Source: Trichomonas vaginalis G3 (taxonomy: Eukaryota; Parabasalia; Trichomonadida; Trichomonadidae). From it: a DNA stretch of 64,000 bases. Each line of letters begins with the position of its first letter. Within the stretch, counting starts at the first letter, position 1. Position numbers and translations under genes: made by a program. A model generated the notes under the pieces. That model saw only the letters and a program-made list of their open reading frames with translations, was not told where the DNA came from and ran no database searches. The stretch spans positions 15,934,001-15,998,000 of the forward strand of contig NC_067205.1 in NCBI RefSeq assembly GCF_026262505.1. The letters run 5' to 3'. This document shows, piece after piece, positions 31,153 through 41,890 of the stretch.

Positions 31153-32073
31153 TTTATTCTCTTCACTACCTATTACTGACGGGTCCATGGTAGTATTCAT
31201 TTTATTTTTATCGTTTTATTTTCCTTCAATTTCAACTCTAAGCATCAACTATCACACAATAGTTCCTCTACCTTACACCCAACCAATCCCATATTGAATC
31301 TTAACTTTTCCTCCTGATATTGATAAAATAAATTTCAATTGTTCGTTTCCAGATCTTGTTAAAGAAAAAAAAATTCACCCCTCTTAGATACAAAGAGAAC
31401 TACTCTATCTAAATTTTTCAAAAAAAAATACATTTTCTTATTTTACATATTAAAAAGTACCAATTTTTATTTCAAAATTTGAAATTTATGATTTTTTTGG
31501 AAAACTTTTCGATTTTCTGACACGGTAGATGCTTTTTATTTTATACACTATGCCTAAAATTAACTTTTCAAACTAAAAAAATCCTAATTAGATAATTTTT
31601 CAAATATTTAATCAGTTAAATTGAATATTATTAAACTATGTTATTATTTAAATAATTTCCATCTTTTGTAATGCATCAGCACATTACCTGAAAACTTTTT
31701 AATCATTCTAGAACAAACCAACATCGTATAATCCCATCATAGCTAATCATCCATTACAATTCTGCCTATTCAAGAGCTCGTGGTGAATTTCCTAAGTTCA
31801 TTCCCATTCAAAATAAAGATATTCAACAAATTTCTTCCAAAAGAACTTCGTAAACTAACTAACAAGAATAACATCTTCCATTATTTTCAACATAAATACA
31901 TTTTCAAAGAATAAAATGTTCTTTAATGATTTTTTATTTGGTGAGAAATCTTGCAACATTATTCTTTCATACTCAACTTCAATACAACAACTAACATATG
32001 ATAGTTGGAAAAAATCACATAATAGAGCAGGTAAGTATTGTGAAGCTGAACTTTTATTTATCTGGTGTGATAT
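31153..32073. other. Non-satellite interior of the TIR unit, possible coding relics
   Basis: AT-rich DNA, duplicated at 51080-52000. No confident gene. A short open stretch around 31750-31850 (YNSAYSRARGEFPKFIPI) and another from an ATG at 31916 (MFFNDFLFGEKSCN) look protein-like in composition but match no family I recognise. They could be remnants of the element's former coding region. Confidence 0.4.
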
Positions 32074-32288
32074 GACCAAGCGAGGGACTCAGACTGCTGT
32101 ATCTGTGGAGCAACATGACCAAGCGAGGGACTCAGACTGCTGTATCTGTGGAGCAACATGACCAAGCGAGGGACTCAGACTGCTGTATCTGTGGAGCAAC
32201 ATGACCAAGCGAGGGACTCAGACTGCTGTATCTGTGGAGCAACATGACCAAGCGAGGGACTCAGACTGCTGTATCTGTGGAGCAACAT
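32074..32288. repeat. 43-bp tandem repeat, exactly five copies
   Basis: Five identical-looking 43-bp units, each starting GACCAAGCGAGGGACTCAG and ending GAGCAACAT; 215 bp in total. The unit is markedly GC-richer than its surroundings. The same five-copy array is present at 52001-52215. Confidence 0.95.
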
Positions 32289-32446
32289 GACAAGGTGATT
32301 CAGTTTGCATTGATTGATAGTTCAATATCAGACCAATACTTCTCTTCCATGTTGCGGGCATGGCGAGGCATTTTCAAGATTGGTACCGAAATTGGCTACT
32401 ATCCCTAAATGCAACAATCATAAATGACACTTTTATCATAAAACGT

Positions 32447-32842
32447 GTTTAATTCAAATTTGGCGGGCTTTTGGTCGTAGATTAATTTAACTAATATGAA
32501 TTTGGATTGTGCTTTCCTTATTGATGTAATGATATTTTCACTAATAAAAAATGAAATATACACAAGAAAAAATTATTCAAAAATTATCATTGCATTTTAT
32601 TTGAAGAAATTTTGAAAACACATCATACACATACTATAAATGAATATTATCATCTTAATTTTAATAAATTTCATTTACTTGGAAAGATGCAAGATCATCT
32701 TGTACTTACTCTTCGATTTATTCCATGTAACTTCGCAGGTAATAATGGCGCACTTACCTCTATTTTGGATTTTTATAGTTTCCCTCAAAACACATTCTAT
32801 GGACTTACGCTCGTATCGCGTTAAAAAATGTCGTTAAAATTG
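32447..32842. repeat. Right terminal inverted repeat (396 bp)
   Basis: Reverse complement of 26154-26549. It ends about 385 bases before the start codon of the NF1-like gene at 33228. A near-identical copy in the same orientation is at 52374-52768. Confidence 0.9.
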
Positions 32843-33216
32843 CCCACACGCCTTTTTTAAATTATGGAAAATTAGACATTTGGAATTGAAAACAAGTATC
32901 AATATCTGATGTCAATTCAATATTCTTTTGGATCATTTTGTATGATCAAATTATTTTGAAATCCTAACATATTAGGAATTTGAATGAATAATCCTGTGCA
33001 ATAGCACCCTTCTATTATTCACTAGATGTATGTACCATTGCCATCTTATGAATCGAAACAGGTATGAACAAGATCTAAAATTACAGCGGAATCAGATTTT
33101 TGACATGACAAATTATTGTGGGTGAAAGCAAAAAGTTTTAAATTCATAATTAATGAAATATTATGCAATAAATCCGAATGATAAAACTATAATTTCAAGA
33201 TCTGAAACTTGATAAA

Positions 33217-33224
33217 TCAATTTT
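33217..33224 (+). promoter_or_regulatory. Initiator-like TCAATTTT before the NF1-like start codon
   Basis: TCAATTTT begins 11 bases before the ATG at 33228, the spacing expected of the short leaders of parabasalid mRNAs. It is identical to the string before the CFAP100-like gene and is retained in the second copy before 53152. Confidence 0.4.
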
Positions 33225-33227
33225 TTC

Positions 33228-35936
33228 ATGGCGCTTGATTTTGTACGCTCCAAAATCAAAGAAATCATGAAAAAAATGGAAGAGGATTCAGATAATGGTC
33301 CTGTTGGTCCAGTGAGAAAGATTGAATTTAATCCTTATCGATATCTACAGCAAAATTTCAATCAGACATTAATTCTGCTAGTTGAAATCACTAATATCAA
33401 CAGAACAATGATCTTTAAATATCTCCTCCATAAAATCGAAGACTCTATCAACAATTCATGCACTTCCAACAACTTAATGATTCTTAATCTACTTCAATTA
33501 TACGTTTTTCTTGCGATTATGGATAATTGCTTCTCTAAAATCGATACTAAAGAAGAATTCATACCCGATGATAAGAAAATGACGTTGATTGAGCTTTACA
33601 TTAAGATAGATAATCCAGTTTTCGGCAACAACGTCAAAATAATAAAAAAGGCATATCGCACAATGCTTATTTCCGTCTCAAAAAGGTCGCCAACATTCTT
33701 CGATGGCTTAACTAAGACTCTTCAGCAAAGTTTGAATTCAAAATTGTCCAATAATGATTTCATTACGAATATCGCTCCATGGATTGACCTAACAAACGAT
33801 TTACAAACCTTGGGCTCCTTCCTAAAGGTGCTTACGACATCTCTAACGTTACTTTCTCCTTCTTATTATCAAGTTATCTGCAAAACTATAACAGATATCG
33901 TTATGAATGTTATCAAATTATCAAGCGACGAGTACAAGAAATTCTGTGATCAGAACAATACTATCATGATCGCAGCCCAAGTTTTTGATATGATCGATGA
34001 ATGGGACATGAAAAACGTTTCGTACAAATACAATGCACAATTCTGCTTGATGCTTGTCAGACCGAATATTCTGCTTAACCAAGTTCGTGATTTTACCATT
34101 CCAATGTTCAAAACTTTATATGAAATGAAAGAACTCAAAAGTGACAGCGATCTCAACATGCTTTCCGTAATTCTTAAAGGATTTGATACAATTTGTTACA
34201 TTGGAGCCCAGCCAACTCTTGTAAATTTCATGATGAAATTTATTGATTTTCCGGCAAACGCTTTGAAGCAAGTTTTTGCAAAGCAAAGGGATCTCGATCC
34301 TTCTCTTGACCAGGAATTGATGATAAACTTCCCAATTTCCTTACTTTACTGTTCAATCGAGAAATTCAACCAAATTTACGGAAATCTTCTATTAAACAGC
34401 AAGAACATCCAATACGATGTCAAGTTCTGCAGCATTATGCCTAAAATCTGTAAATTTACTGCAGAAAAACCATATTCTTTCCGAAATGAGTTAAATGCTT
34501 TAGTTCCATTAACTTACAAGGTCTTATCGTCTATAATAAAGGACACAAATGCTCCTAAGGAAGCTATTAAGAGCATGATTCCAGGTTTTGCCGAAAATCC
34601 TTTCTTTACTCGTCTTGTTTTCCTTGCAAACCCAGATATCTACTCATCAATCATGAGAATGATGAAAGAAGGAACAATTAAAGGCGTCGACCAATTGAAT
34701 TCTTCAATGTTTAACCTCGCATTCGTTGATGATGTAATTACTCCAAGTTTCTGGCAGATGCTTACCATTACCCTTGATACTTATGTTGCGCTCTCAAGAA
34801 CCCCGAAGTTCCTTTCCGGTCCTGAATTTCAGAGAATTCCGCAATTAGCACTTTGCGCCACAGAATACGTCAAAGCGGCTATTAAGGATGCAACAATGCT
34901 TCCTCCACCTGAATCCTGGGAAAGACTTTTGAGAACTCTTGAAGAATTTATCTTATTATCGATGACAAGGTACGAACCAGATTCAAAGAAGACCGTTCTT
35001 GATATCATAAAGAACTATATCCAATTCTCAGAACTAAGGCCAGCCAACGCTAACCAATTCATCGTTTCCAAATTGAAAATTTTACTTGACACACCTTTGG
35101 AAGAGATGCATAGGAAATTCTCAGAGATCATTAGAAACGAAAAAACTCCACCAACATTTGAGAACACTCTTCCAACTTTATTAATTTTATTTTATTCCAT
35201 TTCTTTGGGGTTAAGCAATGGAAAGCTTTCCTTGCCAAATGTTGAACCAGCAGCTATACCAGAGAGACTCCGAAACAACGCAATTGGCATTTGGATCTCA
35301 ACATTTACTTTAATTCTCTCAATTACGAAGATTCTTACAGCAGATATGAAGAAACTTATCATTTTCTTCCTCCAGAACCACACAGGACTTGGTGTAGTTG
35401 CAGGCCGTGTCATTTCTTCCAGTATTCCTGCAGCATTAGTTCCTGATTACTGCAGTTTCTTCACAGAAATCCTTAAACCAAAGATCAATGACACTCCAAT
35501 TGAAAACATCGATAACCCAACCCAAGAAATGGCCATGAACATCACTAGAGCGATGAATCTTCTGATGGCACGTGAAGATATCACAGCTGAGTACTTTAAA
35601 GTCGATACAATATCGAATTTACTTGATTACCTTGGCCAATACGCACAAGTTTCCTGCAAAGATGATGTCAGACTTCAGTTTGCAATGACATCAAACGTAA
35701 TCATGACAGATTGTCAGAAATTCGGTGTAAATATCAATCCTATGGTCAGGTTTAGGATCTCCAAGAACATGTTGATCTGGATACCAATAAAGGAAGGCCA
35801 GAAAATCAACTTTACTTATTTCAAACAAATTTTACAAAGTGTAACGATTATTTTGGACGGTTGTCATTTTCTGACACTTTTTAGCAAAACCCACTTGTTT
35901 CTTATAAATAAGCTCCACATGACAATGAAGTCATGA
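33228..35936 (+). pseudogene. NF1-like RasGAP gene, copy 1, truncated before the RasGAP domain
   Basis: Start at the ATG at 33228 (MALDFVRSKIKEIMKKMEED). The 902-codon frame corresponds to the N-terminal helical region of the full gene at 53152-59635. The reading frame is clean to about codon 878. Near 35861 one T is missing relative to copy 2, which shifts the frame. At 35878 the similarity ends, leaving about 20 unrelated codons before the stop. The RasGAP, Sec14 and PH parts are absent. If transcribed it would give a helical N-terminal fragment without GAP activity. It may be a genuine truncated duplicate or an assembly join; the clean frame argues that this stretch was well polished, unlike its partner. 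Confidence 0.75.
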
Positions 35937-36158
35937 GCTTAAGAATCTATTGGGTGTATTCGCTTTCATTTCAAATGTGAAATTCTCCATTATTGAAAAG
36001 ATGAATCGATTTTAATTATGGAAACAGATTAGGTTACTCGAGCTGAAATCAGAAAATAAAGAATAAAGCCTATCGAATAATTTCCGATTTTGTGAAAAAA
36101 GATAAAATTTCACATTCAATTTTTTGAAAGAATTACAAGCGGTTAATTTTTTCCCGAA

Positions 36159-37211
36159 ATGTCAATCTTCCAAGCATTTACACCCGAAGAAGTAGAAAGT
36201 ATTCGTTCTGTTGTAATGATAGGACACCAGAATGATGAAATGCTTCTTACAAATTGTACAAGGAGGCCGATTCAAGAAACACGAGCATTTATCAAGCGAT
36301 TTAAGAAATATTTAATGTATCCACAAACACCTTCGTCAGAAATTGCTGATATGGCAAATAAACAATATGTCGCAATTATTACTGCTGCACGAGCAAAAAA
36401 TAAAATGCATCCTCAATCATTATCAAGCGCGCATTCTATGGTTAACTTAGCATTACCTCTATCTACATCAAAAGATTCTCTACCATTAAAATTTAGAGTT
36501 AAATTCGGCCGATTTGATAACGAAAACGAAATTAATTTTCCGAAACCACCAATTCCTACTCGTTCTAGATCAGTTTCGAACGATCTAAATAGAGAAATCG
36601 ACGAACCTCCATTAAAGAGAATAGACATACCTGTTATTCCCCCATCAAACTTCAAGTTCCCTCACGCAGTTCGAAATCCTGAAGAAGTTACTCCAGGAGA
36701 ACTTGCTGCGGTTCTTAAAAATACAGACGGGCCAACAATTATATGTCGTGTCATTGCTCTGAAAACTATCAACGATACACCACACGCCCTTGTGGCGTCG
36801 TTTTTAAATGAAATCGGACCTTGTTACGTTCCATTGCATCACTTAGTTATGCTACGTGAGAAATCTGACTCTGGTGATGCCAATGAGCAAACATTTACCA
36901 TAGATAAACTCATTAAAAAGATTATGGTAAATGCACAAAGCATCGTTTTAGCTGTTGAGGATCTCCCTGAACTATCTCAACAGAATCCTATAGCACCTGA
37001 ACTTAAGCGTAGCGTTTTGTATCAAGCGCTCGCTTTTGCTGCTCAATTGCAATTGCTTTACTGGATCTCGAATTGGGAGATACCAGATAACAAGAAGGAA
37101 ATATTGTTAAGAGAAGTTGATAAAATGTGTAAATGCAAGTACAAATCAACTGAAGAAACAAATTTAAGGTGTAACGAACTCTTAAGATCGATTATCGATC
37201 ATATGAAATAA
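36159..37211 (+). CDS. Unrecognised 350-aa protein (possible SANT-like N-terminus)
   Basis: An intact frame from the ATG at 36159, present only in copy 1 of the repeated region. Residues 8-50 (FTPEEVESIRSVV, then RRPIQETRAFIKRFKK) have the spacing of a degenerate Myb/SANT helical bundle, but the usual tryptophans are missing, so this is tentative. A Pro/Ser/Arg linker (about 120-165) has the look of disordered, nuclear-type sequence (RSRSVSND, PPLKR). The C-terminal half (about 180-345) is a helical domain I cannot name. Lack of a signal peptide or membrane segment and the basic linker favour a nuclear protein; LIN9/Myb-complex-like proteins are one loose possibility. Confidence 0.8.
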   Translation: MSIFQAFTPEEVESIRSVVMIGHQNDEMLLTNCTRRPIQETRAFIKRFKKYLMYPQTPSSEIADMANKQYVAIITAARAKNKMHPQSLSSAHSMVNLALPLSTSKDSLPLKFRVKFGRFDNENEINFPKPPIPTRSRSVSNDLNREIDEPPLKRIDIPVIPPSNFKFPHAVRNPEEVTPGELAAVLKNTDGPTIICRVIALKTINDTPHALVASFLNEIGPCYVPLHHLVMLREKSDSGDANEQTFTIDKLIKKIMVNAQSIVLAVEDLPELSQQNPIAPELKRSVLYQALAFAAQLQLLYWISNWEIPDNKKEILLREVDKMCKCKYKSTEETNLRCNELLRSIIDHMK

Positions 37212-37353
37212 GTATTGTTGTTTTATGTTTGTATAAGGATGTAAAAAGCGTTATAGATACTTTTGTTTTTTATTAATTTTTATAAAAATACTATTGAGAT
37301 AATTGCTACTTGTTAATTAATTAAAGATAATAGTATTTATAAAGCTATTTATA

Positions 37354-37503
37354 AAGCTCTTCCATTTACTTTTATTAAAGAAATTATCAATAAAAAGTCA
37401 TACTTTATCTTAATTGAAAGAATGAATCGATTTGGAGATATTATCAAAAATATTATACTTCATATAGCTATCATCCATTAATATTTAATAATTGATGTAT
37501 TCC
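37354..37503 (+). repeat. Dispersed 150-bp repeat, copy 1
   Basis: Begins AAGCTCTTCCATTTACTTTT and ends TTGATGTATTCC. The same sequence, about 90% alike by eye, is at 41149-41302 and 63712-63868. In the first region the two copies flank the TMEM131-like gene as direct repeats and could recombine. Confidence 0.85.
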
Positions 37504-37514
37504 TAAGGATGTCG

Positions 37515-37571
37515 TTTTGTCCCCCAGGGGGAATATTGCGTCCCCCACTTGGGGGACCCTGGAGGACAAAA
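37515..37571. repeat. GC-rich nested palindrome
   Basis: Outer arms TTTTGTCCCCCAGGG and CCCTGGAGGACAAAA pair with one mismatch. Between them lies a second hairpin, GTCCCCCACTTGGGGGAC (37540-37556 region). It is an isolated GC island in AT-rich DNA, between two converging stop codons, so it could act as a transcript-end structure or be a small mobile palindrome. Confidence 0.75.
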
Positions 37572-37873
37572 ATTGAGGAACTTTGTTTGATGGAGTCAGA
37601 GTATATTTGTAAAGTGTCAAAATAATAATTGATTAATAAAGTTCAAATATTATAATAGATACAGCATTTTGTTAATATTTAAAATATATTTATTTGGCTT
37701 TCATTGAGTTTTCATGTGTTTTCAGCGAATTGAAAATTTAAATACCAGATGAATAGTTGAAGGCAAACATATACAAATGTGAATTGAATGACGATATGAG
37801 CAGTTTCATTATGAAGAAAAACTAAAAAATATTTATATCATAAAATAACAAAATATAAATAACAAACAAAAAA

Positions 37874-40800
37874 TTACTGTATAAGCTGTGCCATCAGTCC
37901 TATTGTTGCGTCATTTGCAGACTTCGGAGTCCAGTTTCTTCTCTTCACCCACTGAGTCTTTGGATTTGAAGTCAAATCATCTTTCTGAACTTCAGCAGTT
38001 GTGTACTCTTTAACACTGTAGTGTTTGGCAGCTCTCTGTACTCTCCTCTCGCGCCATTTCATGTCTTTTCGGAACCATACAAATACAGTAATACGTATCA
38101 AAAGTGACACAAAAGGTGACATCAATCCTATCGTCGAAATAACCTTCATCGTCTTGTTTACTGCTTCATTTACTTGTTTTACGGCTTTATCGCTAATTTT
38201 AACGTAAATTGGGAGTGTATACAAGTAATGCTGAGCGAGAACCGTGAAAGAAATGTTTCCTTCGGTCTTGTCCGAGTCGAAAAGCCACAATGAGAAGTCG
38301 AAACAGACAGATGTCGTCTGGTAAGGCTGCAAACTGGTTTTATTGGCTCGGAATGAAATGAACATGTTGGGAGTGATGTACAAGTTATTCATCGAGATAG
38401 GAGAGAACGCATTATTAGTCACATAAACGCATTTCGTCCATTTATTCAACATGTACTGCTGATCGTCGCCAACAATAAATTCTATACTAGTTACCATGTT
38501 GTGATCTTCATTACTGAACCGAACTCGAGGATATTCTACATTCGCCAAAATTATTATCGTAAAAGGAGGTGTACAGTTGGTCGTGACCGGTATTTCCAGG
38601 TTGTACTTGCCGGGAACAGTACCCTCGAACGTCAGCATGAACTCTTTCGTCTCGTGGCTGTCAATAGAAATAATTTTTCGGTGTTTTATGTTGAATTTCG
38701 GGTTCGTTTCATTCACGATATCGTGTAATGTGAAGACAATTGGCCTAGTGAACGGGTTATGTAGATTTATCGACTTACAGAAGATTTCATCCGCATGAAT
38801 TGTTCCGAAATCGATAATTCCCTGCGGAAAGGCCGCGTGCGAGATATTTCTGTCCATGTGGCTATGAAATAGAAGCCGTTTTCAAGTCTGAGCTTGATTT
38901 CAATTGGAAAAACGAAATTGCCCGTCCAAAGCTTTTCCAACCGTTTTCTGAGTTTCAATGATTATCACTCTCTCTCAGTATGTTGAAAAATCCAGCTGTG
39001 AGTGGGAAATTCTCGTCAAGAGAGATATTATACGTTGCGATAACAAATTTTGTTGTAATTTGTAATTACGAGTGGCATTTTATGAGGTATCACTTGAGGA
39101 TAGTTTGCTTGATATCGAGAATACGTAATATTGTCTGCAAATTCTGACTTTACAGTGATATATATCCTTCATAATCTGCTCCGATAATGAAATTTTTACG
39201 TAAAGCAATGTCCAATTTCATTGTTCCTGCGAGTAGATTGTATAATAGGCCAATTGAAACGTTCTTGTGTTCGAAATTGAAAGTAAATGTTGTATTTGTG
39301 TTGCAAAAGGCCACGAAAGTGATTCTCACCCATACAATTAATGTCTGGAATGGTTCTATGGCTCCGTCTGAGTAGGGATCGATTCTTTCTACTAAAATGC
39401 AGGGAAATCTAGTAGATACATTCTTTAAAAATATTCTGGCGTGGTTATTGTTCTTGACTCTGAACGATAATGTCCTCGATGACATATTGAAGATGCTGTC
39501 GAACTTAATTGAATTGGTATGTGAGTCAATGGAGACATTAAGGTATTTGAGGTAATTTCGATAGGCATGGGACGTCGTATGATCGGAAACTTGTGCCTGG
39601 AAGCGTTTGTTTGGACAATTAAGTAAAGTTGTTTTCTAAAATGTCAAAATTTTTGTTTAATGTAATGAAAAATTCTTCTGAGTAGTTTTTGTTGGCCAAC
39701 CACTTGAGGGAAAAATTCTTTCACGGAGAAATATTGGGATTCGACCGTCGCAGAAAGAATCATCAAAGGATCAGGGTGAAGATTGGAAATAGAGATATGC
39801 GCGACTGTTGTTAGATCGTTACCATGTGGAGTATAATAAGCGCATTTCGCGATGCCTCCGAATTTGCGGAAAATTACTGTTTTGTGTATTGAATATTATT
39901 TATCGTCAAAGCATATTCCATTTCGATTCCTGACTTTATGTGGTTCCATGATGAATTTTTTAGAGCTCCAAGAGCAACATAAGCTACTGTTCTAGTGGAA
40001 AATGGTGGAAACTAAATTATTTTTCCAATCTGTAAGGTTGACGATCAGTTTGCTTTCGAATGATTGGATAAGGTAACATTAAGTGTATTGTTTTCAAGGT
40101 TGATGACTTTAACGTATTGTAAATCGGATATCCAGAACCAAAAAAGAAATCGCCAAAAATAATCATAGAATGGTCAACAATATGAAGATAGATTGGAACA
40201 ATGCATGTGAATGTATATGATTTAATGAAAAGAAATGTTAAATATGTTCCAAATTTTAATTGATTAGGATGTAAAAGAATTGATGTAAATAAACAGTTGT
40301 TTGTGATGGATCAAAGATACTAGAATCGTAAATAAGTGATGTTTCGATTGTTCCTGTGTAATTTAATCGAAATGTGAAAGGTTGATTGATTCCTGATAAA
40401 TGTGTTGTGATTCGGTATAATAACTGGAACAAGGTTGCAAATGAAGTCAATGTAATATGGAAATGTTCCATGATCGGAAACAACAAAAATGATTCCTGAA
40501 AAATGGCCTTCTCGTGAACAAAGGATACTAAATGTAAATGAAAATATTTCGCTTGGTTTGATTGTACTTGATTTCGTTTTTTCAATGAAGATAAAGGGAC
40601 AATTTGTAAAAATGTTTGAAATCTTGATAGATTCCTTTTCGAGAACGTTTTCAATATGAAGTGTATAGTTTGTCGGTGAATATGTGTCAATTTCAAAGTT
40701 TCGCATCTCGACAGGATTGAAAAGAACTGTGTCTGAAAATTGAAGGTTTAAATAATCAAAGTTTTCGTTAACTGGATCGTAATCTAGAAGTGTATCGTTT

Positions 40801-40993
40801 GTATATTCTAATCGTGTTAATGGAATTTTCGAAATGTCTTGACGAAATGATTGATTTTTGTTTGCAAGAGTTGGTCTGAATTCAACGTCTTTGATTGTTG
40901 TGTTAGTGCAATAATTGAACCGTAGAAGTTGTTTATTGGCATTGAACTAACTTCTGACTTTATTAATGCTAATAAAACAGAAAAACAAAACAT
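37874..40993 (-). pseudogene. TMEM131-like gene, copy 1, broken by several frameshifts
   Basis: Corresponds to the intact gene at 60492-63557, with its start at the ATG at 40991-40993. Against copy 2 it has repeated single-base gains and losses (for example one T lost near 38856, a scrambled stretch at about 38933-38962, an extra T/A near 39050, and more at 39540-40440), so no frame spans it. Its 3' end differs from copy 2: the protein would finish with WVKRRNWTPKSANDATIGLM and a few more residues, a longer tail than that of copy 2. Many scattered indels with few substitutions look more like uncorrected read errors than slow decay. Whether the gene is really dead is therefore open. Confidence 0.8.
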
Positions 40994-41036
40994 TGTTAAA
41001 ATTTTTTATCGAATTTTTCGAAAAGAATTAAACAGA

Positions 41037-41148
41037 GAGTCTCATTCTGGGAGGCATGCAGAGGCAATGTCTCCCAGAATGACACATGCAGACCGACAGG
41101 AGTGCATAATGCACTCTTGTCGGTCAAACTTCCGCATTCAAGTTATGA
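41037..41148. repeat. Three-hairpin module, single copy, upstream of TMEM131-like copy 1
   Basis: Contains a hairpin with arms GTCTCATTCTGGGAGGCAT and its partner, a second with arms GACCGACAGGAGTGCA and TGCACTCTTGTCGGTC, then a truncated third (CTTCCGCATTCAAGTTATGAA). It is the same module as the tandem array at 48582-49126. It lies about 44 bases before the gene's start codon. Confidence 0.9.
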
Positions 41149-41302
41149 AGGCTCTTCCATTTACTTTTATTAAAAAAATTATCAATGAAAAGTCATATCT
41201 TATCTTCATTGAAAGAATGAATCGATTTGGAGATATTATCAAAAAAAAAAATATTATACTTCATATGTATATCATCCATATGTATTTTAATTGATGTATT
41301 CC
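41149..41302 (+). repeat. Dispersed 150-bp repeat, copy 2
   Basis: Directly follows the hairpin module. It is the same sequence as 37354-37503 with an expanded A run near 41245. Together the two form direct repeats around the TMEM131-like copy 1. Confidence 0.85.
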
Positions 41303-41890
41303 GAATTTGAAAACAGTAACCAGTATCGATTTGCAGCAATTACTTTGGAATTTCAAAATTGAAGGAATATTTGTAGAAAAATGAATATTACTTTGGTATT
41401 TCATATTCAGATCCTTGGTACTAAATCAGTTATTTCTTTATAAAGAATTTATTTGCATTTTAATCGATGAATTAGTATCAAATGACATGAAATCTTATAT
41501 TTGAAAGCAAAACTTTTAGAAAATCATTCATCATGGACATACATATTAATATAATACAAATTATTTACAAACTGTGGTTAATTGATGTATATTGAAAATC
41601 TGACAAAACTGTTATGTAGCTGTTGGCTTAATCAAGTTATTTTATACACTAATTAATGACATATAAATTCAATTAATTGATAATTCATGAGTATAATATT
41701 ATTCGATTTTTTGAAACCGAAATTAAGAAGATTTGAATGATATCACGTTAGGGCTGCTAAATTTTTCCATGTTTAAATCTTGGAGGAGATCTAAAGATAA
41801 TAAAAGTGATACAACGGAAAAAAAACGCAAAATAATATTGTGAAACGAGCCAGTTCTTAACACGCGAGAAACCGTCAGACTGCATATACT
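41303..41890. other. Intergenic, nothing supported
   Basis: AT-rich sequence. An 85-codon minus-strand frame (41757-42014) runs into the palindromic element and has no recognisable content. No gene called. Confidence 0.5.

Larger units (their letters stand above)
26154..32842. mobile_element. 6.7-kb unit with 396-bp terminal inverted repeats, filled by satellite DNA
   Basis: Arms 26154-26549 and 32447-32842 are exact reverse complements wherever I compared them, over 396 bases, beginning CAATTTTAACGACA and ending GAATTAAAC. Similarity continues patchily beyond the outer edge (GGCGCG against GGCGTG), so the true ends may lie 10-20 bases further out. No target-site duplication is obvious. The interior holds two oppositely oriented 23-bp arrays, a 450-base spacer and a 43-bp x5 array. 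It contains no transposase, integrase or polymerase. It sits between the start codons of two divergent genes. Long TIRs are known for Maverick/Polinton elements in trichomonads, so a gutted, non-autonomous derivative is one reading. A host inverted duplication is the other. Confidence 0.6.
31151..35877. repeat. Segmental repeat block A, copy 1 (pairs with 51078-55797)
   Basis: A collinear direct repeat from the last satellite units through the 43-bp array, the right TIR, the 5' flank and the first 880 or so codons of the NF1-like gene. The offset drifts only from 19927 to 19920 over 4.7 kb, so the copies differ by a handful of single-base indels and few substitutions. Similarity ends abruptly after CTGACAC at 35877/55797. 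Confidence 0.95.
37212..37873. other. Intergenic between converging genes; carries two repeats
   Basis: About 660 bases between two stop codons. It contains the dispersed repeat at 37354-37503 and the GC-rich palindrome at 37515-37571. No gene. Confidence 0.6.
37953..41435. repeat. Segmental repeat block B, copy 1 (pairs with 60511-64000)
   Basis: Direct repeat covering most of the TMEM131-like gene, its 5' hairpin module, the 150-bp dispersed repeat and further flank. The start of similarity is sharp (TGAGTCTTTGG at 37953/60511). It still continues at the right edge of the window, so its full extent is unknown. Confidence 0.95.

Noticed and set aside
32612-32837. 70-codon frame in the TIR (also in the two other TIR copies)
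   Set aside because: Its identity among copies follows from identity of the TIR DNA. There is no domain, and a second frame over the same bases is equally open.
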